From assembly GCA_903642225.1 (NCBI GenBank), contig CAHJWI010000015.1, positions 18,477 to 82,476 of the forward strand: a DNA stretch of 64,000 bases, in the 5' to 3' direction. Positions 27,420 to 35,841 of this stretch are shown here, one piece after another. Position 1 is the stretch's first letter. Each line of letters begins with the position of its first letter. The DNA comes from Acidobacteriaceae bacterium. Lineage in GTDB: Bacteria; Acidobacteriota; Terriglobia; Terriglobales; Acidobacteriaceae. Under the pieces are notes generated by a model. It searched no databases. It was given only the letters and a program-made list of their open reading frames with translations, and was not told the origin of the DNA. Position numbers and translations under genes: made by a program.

Positions 27420-28259
27420 CTACTGGACAGGCGGGGAAGGAGCGACGATTGCTGGTGGCTGCTTCTTCGAGAGCAGGACAAGTTGCGTGTAGACGCGCTT
27501 GAGAGAATCAGGACCGACGGAGACTTTGCCTCGAAACGGGTTGTCGAGGGTGGCGACAAGAAAGATCATGAGGCCGAGAAGTCCCGACATCAGGACCGTC
27601 ATCCAGCGATGCATGAGGGTGGAGCGCATGTGAAAGAACCACGTGGCGGCGATGCAGGTGAGCGCGCCGAGCAGGACCATCCACCAGAGCGAGCGAGGCA
27701 GGCTTGTCTGAATGGAGTCGAGCCGGGAACGGCGAACTTCGACGAGATTGTTGAACTGGCGGTAGGCCTCGGAGTAGAGGACCTGCTGGCCCATGTCGGC
27801 GGGTTGAAACTGGAGGAGATGGCCCTGGAAGTCATCCAGCATGGGGGCTGACCCGTTAGGGACGATGCCCTGGCGCATCTGGGGCCAGCTATGATCGATG
27901 ACTTCGAGGGTGTAGCGGCGCAGGTCGTTTGTAAGCAGTGCGCGTGAGGGTTCGGGATAGACGTTGACGTCGCGGTAGAGGGAGGCGATGACCTGGGCTT
28001 CGCGGTCCACCTTATCCTGTATTGCCGCGTAATTGTTCCACGTGCCAATGGCGACGAGGCCAAGCGTGATGCCGTAGAAGACAGTGACGGCGGAAAGGTA
28101 GTAGCCGACGATGTCGTTGTGTGAGTGGTCCTCTTCATGCACGCGGCGGACGAAGACGCGGGTGAGATAGGTGCCGACAAGGCCGAAGGCGATAAAAGCA
28201 CCGATGCAGACGATACCGAAGAGCCAGGGTGGGAGATCGTAAATCCAGTAGAGGGTCAT
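27420..28259 (-). CDS. DUF4239 membrane protein, paralogue 1
   Basis: 279 residues, DUF4239 (bestrophin-like) family. Hydrophobic segments at about 12-32, 58-77, 190-212 and 220-240, with a soluble middle part holding conserved blocks (DKVDREAQVIASLYRDVNVYPEP and YRQFNNLVEVRRSRLDS). The function of the family is unknown. It is about 60 percent alike, by eye, to the gene at 28458-29249, so the two arose by tandem duplication. The ends share the GKVS/GKIS motif after a DNPFRG block. Confidence 0.78.
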   Translation of the reverse strand: MTLYWIYDLPPWLFGIVCIGAFIAFGLVGTYLTRVFVRRVHEEDHSHNDIVGYYLSAVTVFYGITLGLVAIGTWNNYAAIQDKVDREAQVIASLYRDVNVYPEPSRALLTNDLRRYTLEVIDHSWPQMRQGIVPNGSAPMLDDFQGHLLQFQPADMGQQVLYSEAYRQFNNLVEVRRSRLDSIQTSLPRSLWWMVLLGALTCIAATWFFHMRSTLMHRWMTVLMSGLLGLMIFLVATLDNPFRGKVSVGPDSLKRVYTQLVLLSKKQPPAIVAPSPPVQ

Positions 28260-28457
28260 GATGGGTTTCCGTGGTGGCTTGCCGTGGGGAGTCAGGTCCA
28301 GCTTGCTGCGATGAGCGTTGCGCGCTGGCCAGGTTGGAGCAGGCTCGGAGCGAGTTCGAAGAGGAAGTTTTTCGGCTACGCAGGACGATGAAGCTTCCCT
28401 GATCCGGGCGAAATAACCCTGTCTGGGAGTACGAGATGGCGATAGACGCAGGAATGA

Positions 28458-29249
28458 TCAGTGGTGTTCCCACTGTGTAAGGACGCGCTGGATAGGGTCG
28501 GCGCTGATGCTGATCTTGCCGCGGAATGGATTATCGAGTGTAGCGACCAGAAAAACCATGAGACCGAGCAGACCGCTCATCAGGAGGGTCATCCAGACAT
28601 GCATCGTGAAGCTGCGAGTGTCGAAGAAAAGTGAGGTAAGGATGCAGACCAGGGCACCAAGAAGAACCATCCACCACAGCGAGCGCGGAACGCTGGTGAG
28701 GACGGAGTCCAGGCGGGCGCGACGGGATTCGACCAGGTCGTTGAACTGGCGGTAAGTCTCCTGGTACACGACGGACTGACCCATGGTGGCAGGCTGGAAC
28801 TGCAGGAGGTGGACCTGGTAGTCGTCGAGGAACTGGGCGGAACCACGGGGGATGATGCCGCGTCGCTGCTCGGGCCAGGAGCGTTCGACGACTTCGTGAG
28901 CGTATTTGCGAAGGTCTGCGGTGAGTTGTGTGCGCAGGGGCTCGGGGTAGCTATTGCTATCGCGGTACAGGGAGGCAAGGTCCTGTGCTTCGCGGTCGAC
29001 CTTGTCCTGGATGGCGGAGTAGTTGTTCCAGGTGCCGACGGAGACGAGGCCGAGGGTAATGCCGTAGAAGATGGTTACGGCGGCGAGGTAGTAACTGACG
29101 ATGTCGTTATGTGAGTGGTCTTCGCGGTGGACGCGACGAACGAAGCTGCGTGTGAGAAAGAGGCCGACGACGCCCAAAACCATGAAGGCGGCAATGCAGA
29201 GCAGGCCGAAAAGCCAGTTGGGCAGGTCATAAACCCAATACATCGCCAT
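28458..29249 (-). CDS. DUF4239 membrane protein, paralogue 2
   Basis: 263 residues with the same layout as the neighbouring copy: two N-terminal membrane segments, a soluble middle (DKVDREAQDLASLYRDSNSYPEP), two C-terminal segments and DNPFRGKISI. AAGAGAG precedes the ATG. Family function is unknown; a channel-like role by remote bestrophin similarity is speculative. The 198-bp spacer before the other copy shows no RNA gene. Confidence 0.78.
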   Translation of the reverse strand: MAMYWVYDLPNWLFGLLCIAAFMVLGVVGLFLTRSFVRRVHREDHSHNDIVSYYLAAVTIFYGITLGLVSVGTWNNYSAIQDKVDREAQDLASLYRDSNSYPEPLRTQLTADLRKYAHEVVERSWPEQRRGIIPRGSAQFLDDYQVHLLQFQPATMGQSVVYQETYRQFNDLVESRRARLDSVLTSVPRSLWWMVLLGALVCILTSLFFDTRSFTMHVWMTLLMSGLLGLMVFLVATLDNPFRGKISISADPIQRVLTQWEHH

Positions 29250-29310
29250 CGTTTGGAATCTCTCTTTAGAAGAATAGATGCGGGTGAGGCGGGATTTGCC
29301 GCTTTCGAGG

Positions 29311-30480
29311 TCAGGCAGCAGTGTCTACCGGTGCCATCCTGAAATGCGTGGCCGGGTCAGCGGCGAGGTCAAGCACGAGGCGCTCGAGCACGAGGGATTT
29401 ATCGACAGGGCTGCTGCGAATGGCGAGATCGGCGCGGGCGATGAGCTTGAGCGCAGCGGTAAGGTGGGAGCGCTGCTTGTAGCGGCGTGTCTGGGCGAGC
29501 AAGTCGTCTACGGCGTACTGCGGCATGCGAAAGCCGGGCCAAAGATGCATCCATACCTGGCGGGACTCGCGGACGTTCTTCTCGTGGAGAATGAGCATCT
29601 GCCGAAACGTGCGGGCAAGCATGTAGAGCTGTCCGATGGCGGAGTCTTCACCGCCGTCGGAGCTGTTGAGCAGCCCGCGTAGCAGAAGGACGGCACGGGG
29701 CCTGTCGCGGCGGCTGATGGCGTCCGTGAGTTCGTAGAGGGAGCGCTGCTTGGCAGCGAGGACCATGGTCTCCACATCTTCAAGCGTGATGGTATCTGGG
29801 TGTCCGAGCGGAGTTGTGGGCCGGTTGGAGGGCGTGACGTAAAGGATCAGCTTTTCCAATTCGGAGCTGATCTGAAGCATGTTGCCGGCGAGGGCATCGG
29901 TGAGTTCGCGCGCGGCTTCAGGCTGCAGAGTGGTGCCGCGGGCGGCGGCCGTGTCGATGGCCCAGCGTTGGGCGTCTTCGTCAGAGATGGTCTGCAGTTC
30001 TACGGTGCCGCAGTGCTCGCCGAGGGTTTCGCGGATACGGTCGTAGCGGTCTTTGTCTTCGCGATCCATGCGACGAAGATCGGTCGGCAGCAGGAGGTGG
30101 TCCGCGACGAAAACCAGCAAGGCCTGAGGATTGGGTGAGCGAAAGTAGCGGTCGACGGCGGCGAACTCTTCTTTCTTTGCGCCGCGGCCATACAGGGTCT
30201 TAAGGCCACGGAGGAAGATAACCTGGAACGGTGCCATGAGGGACGGGGTCTGGGCGAGATCCAGCGCGTCGAAGATGGTGGTGTCGGCCGACAACTCGAG
30301 ATCGTGGAGGCTGAAGTCGCGAAGATCTGGGGGGACGAGGGCCTGGAGAACACCCTTGCGTGCGCGGTCGTACAAAAAGGTTTCGGAGCCGAGCAGTACA
30401 TAGCCGGGGCGGATGGCCGGGGTAGCGATCTCCGCAAGAAAGCGGTCGACGGCGGCAAAGGATTTAAGGGAGGAAGCCAC
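29311..30480 (-). CDS. holA: DNA polymerase III delta subunit
   Basis: Clamp-loader subunit that opens the beta sliding clamp. Blocks typical of HolA: GYVLLGSETFLYDRARKGVL, APFQVIFLRGLKTL, LLVFVADHLLLPTDLRR, LTDALAGNMLQISSELEKLILY and the RAVLLLRGLLNSSD domain III region. The length (389) is normal. GTG 30480 is chosen since the longer reading overlaps the preceding gene; the ribosome site is weak. It follows the transporter-like gene by 34 bases, and lptE lies further upstream, a common lptE-holA linkage. Confidence 0.85.
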   Translation of the reverse strand: MASSLKSFAAVDRFLAEIATPAIRPGYVLLGSETFLYDRARKGVLQALVPPDLRDFSLHDLELSADTTIFDALDLAQTPSLMAPFQVIFLRGLKTLYGRGAKKEEFAAVDRYFRSPNPQALLVFVADHLLLPTDLRRMDREDKDRYDRIRETLGEHCGTVELQTISDEDAQRWAIDTAAARGTTLQPEAARELTDALAGNMLQISSELEKLILYVTPSNRPTTPLGHPDTITLEDVETMVLAAKQRSLYELTDAISRRDRPRAVLLLRGLLNSSDGGEDSAIGQLYMLARTFRQMLILHEKNVRESRQVWMHLWPGFRMPQYAVDDLLAQTRRYKQRSHLTAALKLIARADLAIRSSPVDKSLVLERLVLDLAADPATHFRMAPVDTAA

Positions 30481-30514
30481 GGTGTATTGTTGCAGGTTTG
30501 CGCCAGGAGGCCGG

Positions 30515-31186
30515 TCACAGCTGCTTCCGGACGCCTGCCTCTTTCTCGATTTTCGAGATCTGGTCTTTGAGTTCGCCTTCCAAGGCGGACCGTGCTTCAC
30601 CGGTACGGAAGGTGAGCGGAGAAAGGCGTTGCGTGACATCCTCCTCCAGAAAAGCGACTGCGGAGTAGAAGGCCAGCAGAGCCAGCAACAGGCCGCACCA
30701 AGCCGTGGCCTTAGTCGCCCACACCGGGCCACCCAGAGCGGCAGTGGCGCCGACCGATGTGCGCAGCATGGCAATCACCAGCACGGCACCCAGCAATGGT
30801 TTACCCCTGAAGGTCACAGCCGACAGCATGGCGAGGCAAAGAGCCAGGCAAAGCAGGAAGGCACCAGACGCCGGGCTGACCGGTGTTTGCGGCCCACCCA
30901 GCAACGTCATGCCCTGTATCACCCATGCCGCGCCAAAAATGGCGAATGTCGTGGCACCACCCGCATCCCTGGCCAGGAATGCCATGAGGCTTGGCCCAAG
31001 TTCCAGCGGTGCCACAAACGCCAGCAGCATGAGTCCGACCTGCCGCGATTCCGCAGCGGGAATCCAGTGCAGCAGAAGCGCGCTGTACAACACATTGCCC
31101 ACGCCAAAAGCAAACGATGCCAGGGGAATGGAACTGGCATAGGGTCGCAGGACAATCTGTACCGGGATATCTGCCATCTCTGCCAA
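30515..31186 (-). CDS. GPR1/FUN34/SatP-like acetate transporter family protein
   Basis: 223 residues with about six hydrophobic segments. It resembles SatP/YaaH: PLASFAFGVGNVLYSALLL at the first segment, ELGPSLMAFLARDAGGATTFAIFGAAW in the middle, and a final segment with AFLEEDVTQRLSPL. Family members carry acetate or succinate with protons. The signature NPAPLGL is changed (RPYASSIPL), so substrate is uncertain. The C-terminal tail is Glu/Lys-rich, not typical of SatP. It sits between lptE and holA. Confidence 0.6.
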   Translation of the reverse strand: MAEMADIPVQIVLRPYASSIPLASFAFGVGNVLYSALLLHWIPAAESRQVGLMLLAFVAPLELGPSLMAFLARDAGGATTFAIFGAAWVIQGMTLLGGPQTPVSPASGAFLLCLALCLAMLSAVTFRGKPLLGAVLVIAMLRTSVGATAALGGPVWATKATAWCGLLLALLAFYSAVAFLEEDVTQRLSPLTFRTGEARSALEGELKDQISKIEKEAGVRKQL

Positions 31187-31329
31187 TCTAAAGCCACCCT
31201 GTCAATACGCCTTCTCTGCTTCGATTGATTCCGGGCGGTGTACGGCAACCGAGTTCAAGAGAAGTTGCGCTGAATGCACACAGGGCACCGCAGATCAGCT
31301 ATGTGGCAAAGGGGTGGCGCGGGGTGGCG

Positions 31330-31845
31330 CTAAAACGAGTTCAATAAGTCGCTGACCATGGCCTGCGCGAAGTCGCGAGCCAGGCGTTTCACAGCGGGGC
31401 CATCTTCCTGGATGAACGCGCTTAGATCTTGCGTAGACTGGAACTGGTCGCGGAAGAGGAAGCGGTCGTTGGTGTACAGGAGCTTGCCGTCGCGGGCGGT
31501 GAGGGTGATCCTTGCCTGCACGGTGATCAGATAGCTGCTGGTGGCCCCGCTGGAGCTGTCGTAGGTCAGGGGGGCCACGGACTCCGACAGGATGGTGCCC
31601 TGAAGCGTGGCATCGCTGCCTTCGGTGCTGTTGATGATTTTGTAGCGGGTGCGGGTGTTGAGCTCGCGGATCACGGCCTCGGTGAAGACGTTTTCTGTGC
31701 GGTACTGCTGGGCGCGGGTGACGAAAACGGGAACCGCGAGCGTGCGGACGCTGCCGGGGACGTGCGTGGCGGTGCCGGCGACGTGGTACCCACAGCCCGT
31801 CAGGCAAGCGATAGCGACGATGGCGAGGTGGGCGACACGGGGCAT
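31330..31845 (-). CDS. lptE: LPS-assembly lipoprotein LptE
   Basis: Outer membrane lipoprotein that plugs LptD in LPS export. The signal ends in LTGC, and CGYHVAGTATHVPGSVRTLAVPVF is the family start; later blocks include RYKIINSTEGSDATLQGTI. 171 residues is usual. Its presence shows a Gram-negative outer membrane with an LPS transport machine. Confidence 0.88.
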   Translation of the reverse strand: MPRVAHLAIVAIACLTGCGYHVAGTATHVPGSVRTLAVPVFVTRAQQYRTENVFTEAVIRELNTRTRYKIINSTEGSDATLQGTILSESVAPLTYDSSSGATSSYLITVQARITLTARDGKLLYTNDRFLFRDQFQSTQDLSAFIQEDGPAVKRLARDFAQAMVSDLLNSF

Positions 31846-31960
31846 GTGTCAATCTTCGCAGATGGATCGCTGAACCCACCTTTGTGGCCAGCAGGATTTG
31901 CCGATCAGGATGGCCACCCGGCCCTTGTCGGAACAGGTTCCGGTACACTTGGGGTTGCTT

Positions 31961-32668
31961 ATGGGCATGATTGTTGCGCAACAGTTGAGCAAGACCTACC
32001 GGTCAGGCAAGGTGGAGACGCAGGCGTTGAAGGACGCCACGTTCACCGTGGAACGCGGTGAGTTTGTGGCGATAGTGGGGCCGTCCGGGTCTGGCAAGAG
32101 CACCCTGTTTTACCTGCTGGGCGGTCTGACAAACGCCAGCGGCGGCATGGTCACGATCGATGGCGTGGACTTTGCCGCACTCAGCGACGCCGAGCGCACG
32201 AAGCAGCGCGGGGCGAAAATCGGCTTTGTGTTCCAACGCTTTAACCTGCTGCCGACCTTGACAGCGCGGGGCAATGTGGAGCTGGCACACGAAATTGCAG
32301 CGAGCGGGAAGCCGTTCGATACAGCCCTGCTTGACGAGCTGGCGCGCGAGTTGCAACTGGATGGCCGCATGGACAAGCGGCCCAATGAGTTGAGCGGCGG
32401 CGAGCAGCAGCGTGTGGCGATTGCACGTGCATTGATCAGCCGGCCGGCGCTGATCCTGGCGGATGAGCCAACCGGGAACCTGGACACGGAGAACAGCGAC
32501 GCCGTGCTGGAAATGCTGCGGCATGCGTCCAAAAAGATGGGGCAGACGGTGATGATGATTACGCATAACCCGGAGGCAGCGGCGGTGGCTGACCGGATTC
32601 TCTACGTGCGCGACGGGCGGATTTGGCTGACGCCGCCCGCGCAACGTGTACGGGTTGCGCGAGTTTGA
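31961..32668 (+). CDS. LolD/MacB-type ABC transporter ATPase
   Basis: 235-residue ATPase: Walker A GPSGSGKST, signature LSGGEQQRVAIARAL, Walker B LILADEPTGNLD and a switch His (MMITHNPE). It belongs to the lipoprotein-export / MacB group. No permease gene is adjacent, so the partner lies elsewhere. ATG 31961 is preferred to 31967 because GGGG stands six bases ahead. The end reads into the beginning of the rsmB reading frame. Confidence 0.88.
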   Translation: MGMIVAQQLSKTYRSGKVETQALKDATFTVERGEFVAIVGPSGSGKSTLFYLLGGLTNASGGMVTIDGVDFAALSDAERTKQRGAKIGFVFQRFNLLPTLTARGNVELAHEIAASGKPFDTALLDELARELQLDGRMDKRPNELSGGEQQRVAIARALISRPALILADEPTGNLDTENSDAVLEMLRHASKKMGQTVMMITHNPEAAAVADRILYVRDGRIWLTPPAQRVRVARV

Positions 32669-32757
32669 AAGACGACAGGTTTCGCGAGAAGGGCTCCCCG
32701 CGCAAAGGTGGGCCCGGAAACGCTGCACAAAAGGCTGGACAGGAAGCACCCGGCTTC

Positions 32758-34158
32758 GTGAATTTGAAGAGACCGAATCGCAGTGGTACTTCCCTGCCCC
32801 CTGCCGTAACCAAGGCAGTGGCTAAGCCGGACATGCTGGCGGGTAATGCTGAGCCGGCACCGGTCAAGGCAGTGAGTGCAGCGCGAGCTGCGGCGTTTGC
32901 GATCTTGACAAAGGTTGCAACAACGGCTGGGCACAGCGACGACCTGCTGCATGCGCCGGCAGTGGACGCTCTAAGTGCAGAAGACCGCAACCTGACAATG
33001 GCGTTGGTGCTGGGTGTGCTGCGTTGGCAATTGCAGCTGGATGCGCAGATCAAGCCGATGCTGCAGAGGCCGGATGCGGAGCTGCATCCCGCAGCGTTGC
33101 TCGCGCTGCGGCTGGCCATCTTCCAGATGGAGCACATGTCGCGCATACCAGCGCACGCGGCGATTCACGAAAGTGTGGAGCTGGCCAAGGCGAATGGGGC
33201 GTTCCATGCGTCGGCGATGGTGAATGCGCTTCTGCGACGGTGGCAGCGGGAGCGTGCTACGGCCGGGCCCGTGCGGCAGACGCTGGCTTCCGTGTCGCCG
33301 GCAGAGGTAGCGCATCCGGCGTGGTTGATGCAGCGCTGGCGCGCGACATACGGCGGGCGGGCGGCGCGGCTGATGGCCGGATATGACCAGGCGGAGCCGC
33401 CGAGTGGCGGCCTGTTCGAGGAGGCTTCGGACGAGCCGGTAAATTCATTCCGCGGCTATGCGCTGCCGTCCATTGATGATGGATCCAGGCTGGTGGCGGA
33501 GATTGCAGCAGCTTCGGTTGCAGCGCCCGGGAGGATCTTAGATGCGTGTGCGGCCCCGGGTGGAAAGACGCGGCTGCTGGCGCTGCGGCACCCCGGAGCA
33601 GAGATTGTGGCGGCGGACCTCAGCGAAAAGCGCCTGGACGCCATGCGAGCGAGGCTGCAGAAAGAGCCGGCTGCGGCCGCGATCAGGACGGTCGTGGCGG
33701 ATATGACGGCGTCGCATGTGAAGACAGACGGCGATACGCCGAATCCGCTGGAGGGTGAGTTCGACCTGATCCTTGTGGATGCACCATGCAGCGGGACGGG
33801 GACGCTGGCGCGGAACCCGGAGATTCGGCACCGGTTGCGGGAGAGCGATTTGCCGCGGCAGGCGGAACGCCAGAAAGCCATCCTGCGGGCGGCGCTGAAG
33901 CGGCTCGCGGCGGGTGGGCGGCTGGTGTACTCCACCTGCAGCATGGAGGCGGAAGAGAACGAAGCAGTCATCCAGCCGTTGATCTCAGCCGGTGAGGTCT
34001 TTCCGGAACCGCTGCTTCTGGAAAACCTGCCGGGACTGAGTGAAGAGGTGTCGATACACCTGCGTCAGACAGCCGTGACCGCGGATGGCAGTTTACGGAC
34101 CGTGCCGGGAGTGCATGCGTGCGACGGATTTTTTGCGGTGGTCTTGCGAAAAGCGTGA
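32758..34158 (+). CDS. rsmB: 16S rRNA m5C967 methyltransferase RsmB
   Basis: NusB-like N-terminal domain (residues 35-185) and a SAM-dependent methyltransferase domain. The SAM-binding site is DACAAPGGKT; the catalytic Cys region is YSTCSM, with DAPCSGTGTLARNPEIR as the second Cys motif. GTG 32758 is used, with AGGAAG upstream; a TTG at 32623 would overlap the ABC gene and add 45 unmatched residues. Modifies a cytosine in 16S rRNA. Convergent with the PASTA gene. Confidence 0.85.
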   Translation: MNLKRPNRSGTSLPPAVTKAVAKPDMLAGNAEPAPVKAVSAARAAAFAILTKVATTAGHSDDLLHAPAVDALSAEDRNLTMALVLGVLRWQLQLDAQIKPMLQRPDAELHPAALLALRLAIFQMEHMSRIPAHAAIHESVELAKANGAFHASAMVNALLRRWQRERATAGPVRQTLASVSPAEVAHPAWLMQRWRATYGGRAARLMAGYDQAEPPSGGLFEEASDEPVNSFRGYALPSIDDGSRLVAEIAAASVAAPGRILDACAAPGGKTRLLALRHPGAEIVAADLSEKRLDAMRARLQKEPAAAAIRTVVADMTASHVKTDGDTPNPLEGEFDLILVDAPCSGTGTLARNPEIRHRLRESDLPRQAERQKAILRAALKRLAAGGRLVYSTCSMEAEENEAVIQPLISAGEVFPEPLLLENLPGLSEEVSIHLRQTAVTADGSLRTVPGVHACDGFFAVVLRKA

Positions 34159-34165
34159 AGCCGGT

Positions 34166-34177
34166 GTTTCGCGAAAC
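34166..34177. repeat. 12-bp perfect palindrome GTTTCGCGAAAC
   Basis: Lies just after the rsmB stop in the 94-bp space between convergent rsmB and PASTA genes. It has no loop or U-tract, so it is not a normal terminator. Operator or chance. Confidence 0.3.
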
Positions 34178-34252
34178 TCCATCCACGATCTGACGAAATC
34201 GTTCAGCGAACGAGGTGAAGCGGTCGCGTTGACGAGTTGTGTAACTGAGCGA

Positions 34253-35179
34253 TTACAGTTTTGCGGGCGGCATGCGGACGATGGGTGCGGCAGCAGGTGG
34301 CGTGGAAGCGGGAGGGCCGACAGCAGGTGTGGTGGTCACCGCTGGAGCCGCGTAAACGGCGTGGGCCATGACGACATGAGGATTGTCTGCGGCGGTGACG
34401 CGCGCTCCTGCCTGGGGTGACTGCGAGGCGATGGGGCCGCCGATCGCTGTCGGCACAGGTGGCGCTTCGCCCGTGGTGCCGTCAGGGTTTACCGGGGCCG
34501 CGGCAGGTGCGGCGGCTTGCGGAACGATGGCGTAGAGCGGCAGATTTATGTCCTTCATGCGGGCTTTGGCAGCGCTGTAGCTGAGTCCGACAAGGTTAGG
34601 CATGACCCAAGCGCGCGGCGCGGATTCCATGGGCTGGCTGAGCAGTAGGCTGACTTCCGGCTTGTCAACACCCTCAGCGTTGGGCGGGGGCGTCTGCGCG
34701 AGTACGGCGTCGGCAGGGCCAGGCGCGGGAATGTGGCCGAGGGTACCAAGGTCGAGCGAGGCTCGGCGGATGGCGGTCGCGGCGTCGCGCTGGTCCATGC
34801 CGAGAGTGTCCGGAATCGGTATGCGCTGGGGACCAATGCTCTCTGTAATGCGCATGTGCCAGCCCTTGCGGACGCTGACCCCTGCTGCCGGGAACTGACT
34901 GAGGACGCGGCCTGCAGGGACGGTGGTGGAGTAGAAGCGGTTTTCCACGGTGAGGTTGAGCTTTGCGTCGTGGGTCAGGTCGGCGGCATCGTCAAGCGTT
35001 TGACCGCTCAGGTTGGGTACAGTGACTTCTGATGCATGAATGGCGACACGCATGGTGAGCAGCGCGCCGAGAAGCGCAGCAGTGGACATGGCCAGCAAGG
35101 TAAGGCCAATGGAGAAAGCGCGGGTAATGCCATGTTTTACTTCGCCGGTATTGTTCCGGTAGCGGACGCGGATTTTCAT
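34253..35179 (-). CDS. PASTA-domain protein
   Basis: 308 residues: a short N-terminal cytoplasmic part, one membrane segment (residues 22-44), and three PASTA repeats (VPNLSGQTLDDAADL; IPIPDTLGMDQRDAATAIRR; MPNLVGLSYSAAKARM). PASTA domains bind peptidoglycan fragments and beta-lactams. There is no kinase domain, unlike StkP-type kinases. The C-terminal tail is Ala/Pro-rich. ATG 35179 is chosen as the first Met that puts the basic start before the membrane segment. Confidence 0.84.
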   Translation of the reverse strand: MKIRVRYRNNTGEVKHGITRAFSIGLTLLAMSTAALLGALLTMRVAIHASEVTVPNLSGQTLDDAADLTHDAKLNLTVENRFYSTTVPAGRVLSQFPAAGVSVRKGWHMRITESIGPQRIPIPDTLGMDQRDAATAIRRASLDLGTLGHIPAPGPADAVLAQTPPPNAEGVDKPEVSLLLSQPMESAPRAWVMPNLVGLSYSAAKARMKDINLPLYAIVPQAAAPAAAPVNPDGTTGEAPPVPTAIGGPIASQSPQAGARVTAADNPHVVMAHAVYAAPAVTTTPAVGPPASTPPAAAPIVRMPPAKL

Positions 35180-35574
35180 CGCAATTGAAGTGTAGAACGC
35201 AGGTGCAAGACATGGAATGGCGGACGCGACCGATGCGCGATGGAGCATCCCATGACGGACACGCCAAAAACACCTGCAAGGAGAAGAATGCGACTAGAAC
35301 CGCTGAAACGGACGAATTGAACGACTTCAAAAGCCGCTGGATGTGACGATCGCAAAAACGTAAAGAACACCGCGATTTGTGAGCGAGCAGGATGTGCGCT
35401 GGTCGGGCCATTCTCCCGCTGCTCCACTTCCCAGTTCGGTAAACCGACGTTGGCAGCGTTCGAAGCACTTGCAGAGGACTCCACCCTGCCAAAGGCTGCA
35501 CGAGATCGCGATTTTGACGATGGGAGCGAAGCTGTACTCGCGCTACCAGTTCTACACGCACGAGAGGGTTGCGC

Positions 35575-35829
35575 GTGCAAGGGACTGAGCGCCGCAAAAT
35601 TGCGCCTATCAGTGCGGGACAACGGCCTGCGGACCTGTCGGACGCTGAAGGTGTGGCGTACGGCGTGGCAGGCGTCCTGAGCGGCGGCGATCAGGTCGGC
35701 GATACGCTGCATGCGCACGCGACGGAAGGTTTCGGCAGGGCTGGCTTTGCGGAACTTGCATACCCGATCGGGTGCTACCAGCTGGTGAATACGCTGCTCA
35801 ACGCGCATGACATGCCAGTGCCGGAGTAG
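35575..35829 (+). CDS. Short hypothetical protein
   Basis: Possible 84-residue protein from GTG 35575, with GAGAGGG six bases upstream. The codons use G/C in the third position more than the flanking DNA, but I recognise no domain. The ending QLVNTLLNAHDMPVPE reads like a real C-terminus. The 660-bp region around it (35180-35841) holds no other convincing gene, and the antisense ORF there has no sensible composition. Confidence 0.35.
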   Translation: MQGTERRKIAPISAGQRPADLSDAEGVAYGVAGVLSGGDQVGDTLHAHATEGFGRAGFAELAYPIGCYQLVNTLLNAHDMPVPE

Positions 35830-35841
35830 AGCCGGCGGGCG

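Noticed and set aside
27390..27420. T-arm-like sequence (GGGTTCGAAGCCCG on minus strand), possible tRNA
   Set aside because: No D-arm, anticodon arm or matching acceptor stem in the right place; it lies inside an imperfect inverted repeat (27377-27432) between convergent genes.
35176..35808. 210-residue minus-strand ORF
   Set aside because: Composition is Ser/Arg/Ala-rich without domain signs, it overlaps the PASTA start, and the opposite strand has a better coding pattern.
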